Below the pieces are notes generated by a model. The model was not told where the DNA came from. It ran no database searches and was given only the letters and a program-made list of their open reading frames with translations. A program made the position numbers and the translations under genes. Shown one piece after another: positions 1-8,438 of a DNA stretch of 64,000 bases. Source of the stretch: Paenibacillus sp. N3.4 (GTDB lineage: Bacteria; Bacillota; Bacilli; Paenibacillales; NBRC-103111); NCBI RefSeq assembly GCF_008017805.1, contig NZ_VRTT01000005.1, positions 62,001-126,000 on the forward strand. Reading direction: 5' to 3'. Position 1 is the first letter of the stretch. The number at the start of each line of letters is the position of its first letter.

Positions 1-2088
1 GGCAAAGAGCGGCAGCTGCAAAGCTTTTTTACTCTCTTTAGCCGCATACACAACCATCCAATCATGAGCATGCAGGATATCAAAAGATACCCCTTGTGCA
101 GATAGATGAAGGATTTTGTCCGTGAATGCCATATTCATTTGAAATACCCAATCCATGAAGTTTAGTTCCCCCATAGACTGGAGAATATCGACACGATGAA
201 TATGAACCCCCTCTGATAGCTCATCCGAAAGGCAACCGCTCGAATGACAGGTTATGACATGCACGGAATGACCGGAAGCAGCAAGCTGTCTGGATAAATC
301 GCATACCGCTCTGGCTAGGCCGCCAATGACGCGCGGCGGGTATTCCCAGGCGAGCATTAGAATGCGCAGTGAATCAGTATGATTTACCGCCGCCGTCTCA
401 CAAGGAGACGGTATCGGGGATAATGTTTGGTAAAGACGATACTGGAGGTCCGGTAGAAATGGGGTTCTTCGTTCCGAACGAATGACCATTTGGGATAGCT
501 CGGCATCAGAAGTGACGACATCCGTTCTTTCGATATGATCCAACAACTGATGACATTGAGATAAATGTGTTTCTATCCGATTCATCGCATATTCGGTAAC
601 CGTCTCCGCGTCAATGATGAATGTCCAGTCGCTGCTTTGCGCGAGCATGAGCTCTCGCGCAGCTTGGTTGAGCGCCCGCTGCTGCAGCTTCGACAGCAGC
701 TCGGGGTGCGGGTGCTTCTGCGCAGCAAGCACCAAGCGATCCTCCGCCGCGTGCAGCAGCGGATGAACCCATTGGCTGCGCGGCTGCAGCCAGACCTCGG
801 CATAGCCGCCCCGGCCCCAGCTCGACACGGGAAGCTCCGCTTCCGTGGTTGGCGCATGGGCGGCGGCGTAGCCGCCTAACGTAGTCGTCGACACGACTAC
901 GTCTTCGTGCTGCGCGGCTGCCAGCCCGCGCAGCACAGCCTCAAGCCACTGGTGGCCTTCGTACCACCAGTGCCCGAACAGCTCGGCATCGTAGGGACAT
1001 ACGATGACCGCAGGCTCTTGCGGCTGCGCTGCATCGCGCTCGCCGGCGAGGCTGCGCAGCTGCGCTACCCGGCTGGCGACGAAATGCTCAGCATGCTGCT
1101 GAGCTTTCTGAGCGGCGCGCGCCGGGTGGTAAGGCGCTTTGGCGTCGCCCCCGGCCGCGCCAGTGACGCTATAGTACTTGAAGCCCGTGTGAATGCGCTC
1201 GCCATCCGGCAGCACATAGGGCTTCAAGTACTCCCACTCGGCCCCGCCGCTGCGGCCGAGGTCATAGCCGATATCGCGGTAATACTCGCGATAGTCGACA
1301 TCGCTCGGGTAGCCAACTTCGGCGCTCCATACTTGGGCGCCAGCTTCGAGATCCCGAGCGAATGCGCAGGCACCGCCTCGGGTGCGTAGCGGGGTGCCTG
1401 CAGGGTGAACGACCGACGAGGACCTCAGTGCCAACGTGTGTGCGTGGGCGTCCACGACGAAGTAGCGGAGGCCTAACGCCTCAAGATGCGGCTCTAGCGC
1501 AGGCGTATAGCCGCACTCCGGCAGCCAAATGCCTGCCGGAGAGGTACCAAAGTGCCGCCGAAATTCTGTAACGGCGGCTTCGAGCTGCGCGCGCAGCGCG
1601 GCGTCGTTCTTGACAAGCGGCAAAAAAGCATGCGTGGCCGCGCACGTTATCAATTCGATGCATCCGGTATCGCTTAGGTTGCGGAGCTTGCCGATTAGAT
1701 CACCTCGCAGGTGATCGTACAGCGCCATTAGCCGATGATATTGATTGGCATAATGCATAGCTGTAGGGCCGAAATCAGCATCTCCCCACAGCCGAATAAC
1801 TTCTCGCTGAGCTAATTCGCACAAAGCGGCTAGATGATTTCGCAGCCTCTTCTTCATGCGTGGATCTTCCATCATGGCTAGCAGAGGGGGAGATACCGAT
1901 AAGGTAAGGCAGAAGGGGATATGGTCTTCAAGCAGTCGATCCATCATCTCAATGAGAGGAAGATAGCTGTCCACAACGGCCTCGAAAAACCAGCGTTCTT
2001 CCAATGTAACGGTCTCCTGTTCGTGACGAACATAAGGAAGATGGGCATGCAAAAGCAAAGCAACATAACCGTGAACGGCTGCGCTCAA
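1..2088 (-). CDS. GH57 (DUF1957-type) / GT4 fusion glycan enzyme, copy A (3' end outside window)
   Basis: The reading frame is open from a TTG at 2088 to the left edge, so only the first 696 codons are visible. The start overlaps the TGA of the upstream DUF4912 gene, with GGAGG about 9 bases before it, suggesting translational coupling. The product parallels the second fusion at 5523-8426: an N-terminal GH57 alpha-glucan branching-enzyme-like domain followed by the beginning of a GT4 glycosyltransferase. I see the N-terminal HAHLPYVRH motif, the nucleophile motif WLPECGY (around base 1520) and YDAELFGHWW (around base 980), whose Asp is the expected GH57 acid/base. Both catalytic residues are therefore kept, unlike copy B. 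Expected role: building or branching an alpha-glucan in the cytoplasm. Bases about 620-1660 are much more GC-rich than the flanks. The domain call is firm; the polymer made is unknown. Confidence 0.85.
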   Translation of the reverse strand, partial: MSAAVHGYVALLLHAHLPYVRHEQETVTLEERWFFEAVVDSYLPLIEMMDRLLEDHIPFCLTLSVSPPLLAMMEDPRMKKRLRNHLAALCELAQREVIRLWGDADFGPTAMHYANQYHRLMALYDHLRGDLIGKLRNLSDTGCIELITCAATHAFLPLVKNDAALRAQLEAAVTEFRRHFGTSPAGIWLPECGYTPALEPHLEALGLRYFVVDAHAHTLALRSSSVVHPAGTPLRTRGGACAFARDLEAGAQVWSAEVGYPSDVDYREYYRDIGYDLGRSGGAEWEYLKPYVLPDGERIHTGFKYYSVTGAAGGDAKAPYHPARAAQKAQQHAEHFVASRVAQLRSLAGERDAAQPQEPAVIVCPYDAELFGHWWYEGHQWLEAVLRGLAAAQHEDVVVSTTTLGGYAAAHAPTTEAELPVSSWGRGGYAEVWLQPRSQWVHPLLHAAEDRLVLAAQKHPHPELLSKLQQRALNQAARELMLAQSSDWTFIIDAETVTEYAMNRIETHLSQCHQLLDHIERTDVVTSDAELSQMVIRSERRTPFLPDLQYRLYQTLSPIPSPCETAAVNHTDSLRILMLAWEYPPRVIGGLARAVCDLSRQLAASGHSVHVITCHSSGCLSDELSEGVHIHRVDILQSMGELNFMDWVFQMNMAFTDKILHLSAQGVSFDILHAHDWMVVYAAKESKKALQLPLFA

Positions 2089-2642
2089 TCCGTATCGCCT
2101 CCAGATTCCGTATCTACGGAGTATGCAGTAGTTGGTGTGTAGATCGAATAAGCAGAAAATTGCTCATAGGGTACAGATGGTCCTGAATGTCTAATGGAGT
2201 CGTAGGGGAGAAACTGTATATGATATTGGGCGGATGTAGGGGTGCTCCCATGCTCATCCATCGAAGCTATCCATGGCAAACAGACCGAATTGGAGCGCAG
2301 CAGCGGGATAAACTGCTGCTGATCATTTCGAATACCCAGATCAGCCACATAGTGCTTACCGGGGTGAAAGCCAGAAAGAAAACAGCATTCATCTTGTGGC
2401 AGCACCATTGCTGAAATCTCATTCGCGTGCATGCCATCAAAGGATAAATCCGTCACGTCATAAATGCGCAGCGAAGGCTGAAGCAGCTGCCAGTCCTTCT
2501 CGTAGTGCTCCAGTATCATAGCGCGTTTTCTTTCAGACAGCCGCCAGTATGCGAAGAGTACTGTGGGGGACTGTACAAGCAGATGGAGCGTGTCCCGATC
2601 TATTGGATCGATGGAGAGCGAATGGATAGGAATCAGACTCAC
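2085..2642 (-). CDS. DUF4912 domain protein, copy A
   Basis: This 185-residue protein is a paralogue of the one encoded at 8439-8942. Shared landmarks are VLFAYWRLS near residue 30, LRIYDVTD near 60 and FIPLLRSNSV near 115, the signature of the DUF4912 family. That family has no established activity; its short beta-rich motifs would suit a binding module, but that is inference. It has no signal peptide or membrane segment. Start is GTG at 2642 after GAGGAAAG; spacing is short. The stop overlaps the TTG start of GH57/GT4 copy A, and the same order occurs in the second cassette, so the DUF4912 protein probably works with the GH57/GT4 enzyme. Confidence 0.8.
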   Translation of the reverse strand: MSLIPIHSLSIDPIDRDTLHLLVQSPTVLFAYWRLSERKRAMILEHYEKDWQLLQPSLRIYDVTDLSFDGMHANEISAMVLPQDECCFLSGFHPGKHYVADLGIRNDQQQFIPLLRSNSVCLPWIASMDEHGSTPTSAQYHIQFLPYDSIRHSGPSVPYEQFSAYSIYTPTTAYSVDTESGGDTD

Positions 2643-2690
2643 CTTTCCTCGGTGTAATGTGGAATTTATTTACTGTAGCGTTTAAGCAAT

Positions 2691-2699
2691 ATTGTAGCA
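2691..2699 (-). promoter_or_regulatory. Extended -10 promoter candidate for the copy A cassette
   Basis: On the minus strand this reads TGCTACAAT, an extended -10 (TGnTAnAAT). It lies about 50 bases upstream of the DUF4912 copy A start and just downstream of the terminator of the preceding unit. No good -35 is seen, as is common for extended -10 promoters. Confidence 0.4.
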
Positions 2700-2713
2700 T
2701 ATGCATGACGCAA

Positions 2714-2747
2714 ACGAAAAATCTCCGCCTTTCGAAAAAGGGGAGAT
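2714..2747 (-). terminator. Rho-independent terminator after the KTSC-like gene
   Basis: On the minus strand ATCTCC-CC-TTT pairs with AAAGG-C-GGAGAT around a TTCG loop and is followed by TTTTTCG. It begins 13 bases after the stop at 2761 and separates the upstream transcription unit (8942 to 2761) from the copy A cassette. Confidence 0.75.
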
Positions 2748-2760
2748 CGCGGTATAACAT

Positions 2761-2979
2761 TTACTTGGCTGGACCCTGTCCTTCCATGTATCTATTTTCC
2801 GTAAGCCGCATTAAGGAGTCATATCGATTCGCCGATGTAAAGATCAAGAGGTATTCATCCTGCTTTACGTTGGTATAAGATGCCTTGAAGCCGGTATGAT
2901 ATTGGACGGTCATGCTGGAGGATTGATCGTCATACTGTACAAAAGCAATCTGCCTTGAAACGCTCGAAATCATATTCAC
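2761..2979 (-). CDS. Small KTSC-like domain protein
   Basis: The likely start is the GTG at 2979, because GAAGGAGAG sits 6-7 bases before it; the longer frame to 3009 has no ribosome site. The 72-residue product has the pattern SVSRQIAFVQYDD...MTVQYHTG...YTNV...NRYM. This resembles the KTSC domain, a small fold of unknown role also found at the C terminus of some lysyl-tRNA synthetases. It has no signal or membrane segment. It is the last gene of the unit that starts at 8942 and is followed directly by a terminator. Function unknown; the domain match is by eye and moderate. Confidence 0.55.
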   Translation of the reverse strand: MNMISSVSRQIAFVQYDDQSSSMTVQYHTGFKASYTNVKQDEYLLIFTSANRYDSLMRLTENRYMEGQGPAK

Positions 2980-3056
2980 GCCGCTCTCTCCTTCAACTTC
3001 AGACTTCATTTAAATAACGTCTGCATTACGAATTCATTCTTTTATCATTTTTATGC

Positions 3057-5465
3057 TTACTGAAGGACGTTTAGAATATGCTCCCGATAGGCGTGGACGA
3101 GCGTTTGTGCTTGATCAAGGTCTGTTGATTGCGCAACAACCTGGAATACAGGATCATCTGCATCAGGTAATAACAGCACCCAACCCGTGTCATGATAAAA
3201 TTTCATACCATCCAGCAGTTCAACCCTTGTGTCCTTCGTCCTCTCCATCATGCTTCGCATCACTTGACCCTTGTAATCCCATGGGCAGTCGATCTGTTCC
3301 CGATGAAGATGAAAGCTGGGAAATAAAGAAAGCAGTTCCGACAGTGGAACGCCTGTCCTATCCAGGTGGAGAATGACGAGTCCGATAGCAAATAAAGCAT
3401 CGAACAGGGGATGCATGCTGGTCTCATGAGTAGCTTCAAGAACAGCGCGGGACCCTTCTTTTGTTCGGACGATTGTGGCCCCAAGTCCTTCAGCAATGCT
3501 TTCAAGCAAGTGTGGAGCGCTGACGGGAGCGCCAATGGTCGTTCCGGGACGACTATGCAGGTAGCATAGGTATAAGAAAACGGTTTGTAAATCACCGTCA
3601 ACGACATCGCCTTTCTCCGTAACAAGCTGCATGCTTTTCCCATCGTCATGTAATCGTAATCCGAAATTCGCTCCTGATAGGGGAAGAAAGCGCTGGAAAG
3701 GTTCTTGTGTGCTTGTCGTTGTCACATGAATAGCTTCAAGGCCTAATTTCTCGAAATACGGAAAAATAATCGGCTGCAGCCAGGGACTCGCTTCAACGAT
3801 GACACGAAGCGGCTGATGAGTCTGTGTGTCACGCTCCGCAGCTATTTCTTGGGCTAATGCATTGATGTACGTTTGGAACCAATGGAATTGCTCGCTGTAA
3901 TTGCCGATTTGCGCCATAGAGACGCGAGCGTAATCTTCCTGCACAAAGCTGTTCTCGACCTTGCGCTCTGTTGATTTGGGGATAGGCAGCCCCGCGGCGT
4001 CGATACAAGACAAGCAACAAACCCCATTCTCTTTCCCCGAGAAGTCGATATGAATACCGCCGACAGTGCCCAGATGACGAATGGCAAAACTAGCCGCAGG
4101 AGCGAAAGCATCACCCAAATCGATAACATGTGTGCCGACAGACTGCAAGCTAGCCGTTAGGGTTCGTCTCAGCAAACGAGCGAAAGCATGAGGAGATGAG
4201 CTGACCGTCAAGGTTTGATGCGGAGCGACGGTTGCTCCATAGGCTGTAGCGAATTTAGCGACCAACTCCGGCGTTAGATCCAAATTTGGAATGCCGCTAA
4301 CCCCCTGTGCTTTAAACAATGACTTGGAGGCGTTATCACCCCAGATATAAGAAGTATGAAGACTCGTTTTATCCCGTAGTTGTTTATAGGGCCAAATCTT
4401 TACGTTTGGCTGGATGTGACTTTTGGCGCCAATAACGACATGATTGCCGATAACTGAACCATCTCCCAAATTGGAGGCTTCTTTACAAACGATTCGGCTG
4501 GTCAGCGTAGAACCAGTCAATTCGTTATGCTCCGCAATATGATTATGATCCCATAATACACTGCGGGTTAGCTTGCTCCCCTTGGATACGCGGTTATTTT
4601 GGCCGATAATGCAGTATTCTCCGATCTCCACATCATCTTCGAGCGTCGTTCCTGTTCCGATGTAAGCCGGTCCAACAATATGCGCGCTCAGACTCGTTTC
4701 CACCCCTTCAGCGATGTAAACGCCCGGCTTAATCTGAGTTCCGGCAATATGGATCTGAACTTTCCCATCGAGCATATCAAACTGGGTTTGACGATATTGC
4801 TGGAGGTTGCCGATATCTGACCAGTAGCCTGAGCTGACGTATCCATAAAGGCCTTGATTATCTTGGAGCAACGCCGGGAAAAGATGCTGGCTGAAATCAA
4901 AGGCTTGATTCAAAGGCACACGTTCCAACGTTTCAGGTTCCAGAATATAAATTCCCGTATTAACCGTATCGCTGAATACTTCGCCCCAGCTTGGTTTTTC
5001 CAAAAAGCGAACAATTTGGCTTTTGTCATTTGTCATCACGACCCCATATTCCAAAGGGTGACTGACATGCGTGAGAATCAAGGTGGCTTGGGCTTGTTTC
5101 TTCTTATGGAAAGCGATTGCTTCTGACAAATCGAAATCAGTCAGCGAATCTCCGCTAATGACGATAAAGGTATCGTCCAGAAACTCGTGCGCATTTTTGA
5201 CGCTTCCGGCTGTGCCCAGTGGAGAGGTTTCTTCGAAATAATGCATATTCACACCGAAAGCCTGCCCATCACCAAAATAATCACGAATGACTTCCGGTTT
5301 ATATTGCATGGTGACCGCAATGTCGCGAATGCCGTGCTTTTGCAGCAGTTCAACAATATAGGCCATGCAAGGCCTACCGATGAGAGGCACCATCGGCTTA
5401 GGGAGATGACACGTCAGGGGGCGAAGACGCGTTCCTTTGCCTCCCGCCATTATGACAGCCTTCAT
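3057..5465 (-). CDS. Sugar-phosphate nucleotidyltransferase / degenerate phosphomannomutase fusion
   Basis: This 802-residue protein starts with MAGGKGTRLRPLT (residues 6-18), the nucleotide-binding signature of sugar-1-phosphate nucleotidylyltransferases, followed by a PKPMVPL lysine motif and the catalytic-domain pieces GDSLTDFD and FLEKP. Residues about 250-370 form a left-handed beta-helix repeat. Residues about 390-800 resemble an alpha-D-phosphohexomutase, but the serine loop expected as SHNP reads IDFSGKENG (474-481) and the metal loop expected as DGDGDR reads LHDDGKSM (605-612), so the mutase half is probably inactive or regulatory. AAAGGAGG precedes the ATG. It lies between the two GH57/GT4 cassettes and probably supplies an activated sugar (GDP-mannose or NDP-glucose; not determinable from sequence). 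Similar two-domain proteins are usually annotated mannose-1-phosphate guanylyltransferase. Confidence 0.85.
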   Translation of the reverse strand: MKAVIMAGGKGTRLRPLTCHLPKPMVPLIGRPCMAYIVELLQKHGIRDIAVTMQYKPEVIRDYFGDGQAFGVNMHYFEETSPLGTAGSVKNAHEFLDDTFIVISGDSLTDFDLSEAIAFHKKKQAQATLILTHVSHPLEYGVVMTNDKSQIVRFLEKPSWGEVFSDTVNTGIYILEPETLERVPLNQAFDFSQHLFPALLQDNQGLYGYVSSGYWSDIGNLQQYRQTQFDMLDGKVQIHIAGTQIKPGVYIAEGVETSLSAHIVGPAYIGTGTTLEDDVEIGEYCIIGQNNRVSKGSKLTRSVLWDHNHIAEHNELTGSTLTSRIVCKEASNLGDGSVIGNHVVIGAKSHIQPNVKIWPYKQLRDKTSLHTSYIWGDNASKSLFKAQGVSGIPNLDLTPELVAKFATAYGATVAPHQTLTVSSSPHAFARLLRRTLTASLQSVGTHVIDLGDAFAPAASFAIRHLGTVGGIHIDFSGKENGVCCLSCIDAAGLPIPKSTERKVENSFVQEDYARVSMAQIGNYSEQFHWFQTYINALAQEIAAERDTQTHQPLRVIVEASPWLQPIIFPYFEKLGLEAIHVTTTSTQEPFQRFLPLSGANFGLRLHDDGKSMQLVTEKGDVVDGDLQTVFLYLCYLHSRPGTTIGAPVSAPHLLESIAEGLGATIVRTKEGSRAVLEATHETSMHPLFDALFAIGLVILHLDRTGVPLSELLSLFPSFHLHREQIDCPWDYKGQVMRSMMERTKDTRVELLDGMKFYHDTGWVLLLPDADDPVFQVVAQSTDLDQAQTLVHAYREHILNVLQ

Positions 5466-5522
5466 TGTTATACCTCCTTTGCGTTTTGCAATAGCAAAAC
5501 GGACATCGTAAGCAAGTTGTTT

Positions 5523-8426
5523 TTATAGGTTTACATAAGCCTGAATCGAAGATTGGTCGTAAGTCAGTTTACGGTACTCTTGCAGCATATTTTGAGCGAT
5601 GTGGCTCCATTGATAATGCTGTTCCAGCAACTGGTAAGCATGACTGGCCATCTTGTCTGCTTGCTCAGGGTGCAGCAGCATTTCGGTGATGTGCCAAGCT
5701 AATGAGTCTACATGACCTGGCAGCGCCTTATAGCCGTCTACGCCATGTCGTATGATTTCCGCCAAGCCCCCCGTATCGGAGAGAACGACAGGCTTGTGGT
5801 GAGCCATCGCTTCCAAAGCGACGATACCAAAAGGTTCATACAAGCTGGGAATGACGCATACATCAGCCGATTGATAGAGCTCAGCACGATAGGTATCGTC
5901 AACGAAACCGGTAAATAAGACGCGATCTCCCAGATGTGCGGCTTGATCACGCAATGCCTCCTCCATAGGTCCCGTTCCGGCGATAAGAAGTCGAGCTTGC
6001 GGGACTTGGGAAAGTATTTTGGGCATCGCGTCAACAAGAATGTGTATGCCTTTCTCATAGACAAGGCGACCGATATAAAAAATGATTTTATTTGCCTTTG
6101 CCGGTTTATCTAACTGATCGTCGATAAGTGAAAGAGGGCTCGGAATCTGAATGCCGTTCGGGTAAATGCTTATTTTATCCAAAGGCAAGTTAAAGATACG
6201 CCCGACTTCATCTTTCATATAGGAGCTGCATACAAAAACGCGATGCGCCTCGTAAGTAAGTTTCCACTCTAGTTGATGAATATTCCGCTGCAGCTCAGAA
6301 TGAAGATTGCCTTGATTCCTTCCCCATTCGGTAGCATGAATCGTAGCAACTAGCGGAATGCCGTAGCTAGCCTTTATTTCTTTGGCGGCATGTGTAACCA
6401 TCCAATCATGGGCATGAAGCAGATCGATGCGTCCACCGTTTTCTTTCCATTTTACAAGATGATCCGTCATGGCCAGATTCATTTCGAACGTCCAGTGGTA
6501 AAAGTGAGTATCACCGGAATATTCGACGGGAAGCCGATGGACATAGACATCGTTCATCTTTTCAAAACAGGGAGCGCCGTAATGGGAAGTTGTAATCACA
6601 TGCACGATTTCTCCTCTTGCAGCTAAAGCTTCGGACAAGGCATGAACGGCTCTGGATAAGCCACCGACATTTTTTGGGGGATATTCCCAAGCTAGCATAA
6701 AAACATTCGGACGATGTTTCGTTTCCTCCAGTAAGGTTTCCCATTCCAGCCTGCTTGGAATAAGTGGAATAGGAGATACAGGATGGATGCTTATGTAGTC
6801 CTGAAACTGAATGTCGGGAAAACAAGAATCCTTCTTCTCTAATTCAGCTAAAAAGGCTTCATCTACTTGTTCTCTATCGATTTGGTCACAGAGATGGTGG
6901 AAACAACCGAGATGATCTTTGGTCCGTTGAACGGCGTAGTCGACAACGGTTTTGGCATCCATGATGAAAGCCCAATCACTGCTTTGTGCGAGCATCAATT
7001 CTCTTGCGGCTTGGTTTAATGTTCGCTTAAGCACTCCCGCCGTTAGCGCACCATGGCGGGCTAAGTGCTCATGTTTCGTTGCAAGCTGGATCATGTGCTC
7101 CTCTGCTTGATGAAGATGGCGATAAATCCAGTCGTTATTCGCTTGCAGCCATACTTCGGCTGAGTGGTTGCGCCCCCAACTGGACTCGTTCAATTTGCCG
7201 ACATCGGCTATCGGATACTCCTGTAAGTATTCACCTGGAGTTATCATTTTGATCGTATGTTGATCATGAAACAATGTCCGGCATACTCTTTCAATCCAAT
7301 GCGTACCTTCGTACCACCAATGGCCAAACAGCTCAGCGTTGAAGGCGGAAACGATGATGGGGCTGCGATCCAGCCAACGATGCCAATGATCCGCTTGTTT
7401 TTGGAGGTTGGATACAAAATGATAAGCGTGTTCAACCGTTCTCTCTAATGCTTTTTTGGGCTGATAGGGCTCATGGTGTCTGCCTTTGCTTGTAATGCGA
7501 TAATATTTGATCCCGGTGTTAACACGTTCATGCTTAGGGAGTAGGTAAGGCATTATGTATGACCATTCTTTTTTATCATGTAAACCCAAATCCCAACCGA
7601 TATCCCGGTAGTATTCTCGGTAGTTGAAATCTCCCGGATAGCCCTCATCGGAGCTGCGCACTTGTTTGGAAGATTCCGGGTCCAGCGGAAATGCACTCAC
7701 ACCGTAGGGTGTCAGAAGAGGAGCATACAATTCCCGATTGGGCTGTGGTGAAGCAAAGGCAATAGCGGTGGAGTCGCAGAAGAAATAGGCGATTCCCGCT
7801 TGCTTCAGAATTCGATCGATACCAGCTGTAAAACCGCATTCCGGCAGCCAGAATCCGCGCGGCTTACGGCCAAAATGTCGCTTGTAATCGCGTACAGCCG
7901 ACATAATCTGCGCCTTTACGGCCTCTTCAGTCTTCATTAAAGGGAGAAACCCATGAGTAGCTGCTGAGGTGACAATTTCGATGAACCCGTTATCCTGATA
8001 ACGTTTAAATTCGCCTATGACATTGCCGCCACAGCTTTCGTAGCGCTTTTGAAGCTCAAGAAAATGGGCAGCGTATTTTTCTGCCAAGGGAAGAAAAGAG
8101 GGTTTGTTCTTCAACCTAACTTGTTCTTTTTCAGCGAGCTCAATCAGCTTGTTTAAGTAAACGCGATACTGCTCTTGCATGAGAGGATTGCTGAATAAAG
8201 CAAGCAGGGTTGGCGTTATAGAGAAGGTGATGCGGAAATCCACATGATCGATGGCAAGACGGTCCATGACTTGGAGTAAAGGCAGGTAGGTTTCTGTCAT
8301 GGCTTCGTAATACCAGCGTTTTTCTATAACATCCTCCTGGTTATGATGGCGAACATAAGGAAGGTGAGCATGCAGGACTAAGGTAAAATAACCCTTTAGC
8401 TCAGGCTTCGCTTTCATACGATTCAT
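5523..8426 (-). CDS. GH57 (DUF1957-type) / GT4 fusion glycan enzyme, copy B
   Basis: About 967 residues from the ATG at 8426 (a TTG lies one codon upstream; GAGGTG precedes both). Residues about 10-540 are a GH57 branching-enzyme-like domain with HAHLPYVRH at the N terminus and the nucleophile motif LPECGF (Glu near 196). At the acid/base position the motif reads FNAELFGHWW, so Asp is replaced by Asn, whereas copy A has YDAELFGHWW. Residues about 574-960 are a GT4 glycosyltransferase: EYPPKNVGG near 582, a Rossmann segment LIAGTGP, and the EPFGIVALEAM donor motif. The architecture resembles a fusion of the separate GH57 and GT4 proteins of the mycobacterial methylglucose lipopolysaccharide operon (Rv3031/Rv3032). 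The GT half looks functional; the GH half may be inactive. It is the second gene of its operon, 12 bases after a DUF4912 gene. Confidence 0.88.
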   Translation of the reverse strand: MNRMKAKPELKGYFTLVLHAHLPYVRHHNQEDVIEKRWYYEAMTETYLPLLQVMDRLAIDHVDFRITFSITPTLLALFSNPLMQEQYRVYLNKLIELAEKEQVRLKNKPSFLPLAEKYAAHFLELQKRYESCGGNVIGEFKRYQDNGFIEIVTSAATHGFLPLMKTEEAVKAQIMSAVRDYKRHFGRKPRGFWLPECGFTAGIDRILKQAGIAYFFCDSTAIAFASPQPNRELYAPLLTPYGVSAFPLDPESSKQVRSSDEGYPGDFNYREYYRDIGWDLGLHDKKEWSYIMPYLLPKHERVNTGIKYYRITSKGRHHEPYQPKKALERTVEHAYHFVSNLQKQADHWHRWLDRSPIIVSAFNAELFGHWWYEGTHWIERVCRTLFHDQHTIKMITPGEYLQEYPIADVGKLNESSWGRNHSAEVWLQANNDWIYRHLHQAEEHMIQLATKHEHLARHGALTAGVLKRTLNQAARELMLAQSSDWAFIMDAKTVVDYAVQRTKDHLGCFHHLCDQIDREQVDEAFLAELEKKDSCFPDIQFQDYISIHPVSPIPLIPSRLEWETLLEETKHRPNVFMLAWEYPPKNVGGLSRAVHALSEALAARGEIVHVITTSHYGAPCFEKMNDVYVHRLPVEYSGDTHFYHWTFEMNLAMTDHLVKWKENGGRIDLLHAHDWMVTHAAKEIKASYGIPLVATIHATEWGRNQGNLHSELQRNIHQLEWKLTYEAHRVFVCSSYMKDEVGRIFNLPLDKISIYPNGIQIPSPLSLIDDQLDKPAKANKIIFYIGRLVYEKGIHILVDAMPKILSQVPQARLLIAGTGPMEEALRDQAAHLGDRVLFTGFVDDTYRAELYQSADVCVIPSLYEPFGIVALEAMAHHKPVVLSDTGGLAEIIRHGVDGYKALPGHVDSLAWHITEMLLHPEQADKMASHAYQLLEQHYQWSHIAQNMLQEYRKLTYDQSSIQAYVNL

Positions 8427-8438
8427 CAATGGATATCA

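Noticed and set aside
582..857. Overlapping frames on both strands in the GC-rich part of GH57/GT4 copy A
   Set aside because: They are shadow frames created by high GC; the continuous family match is in the other minus-strand frame.
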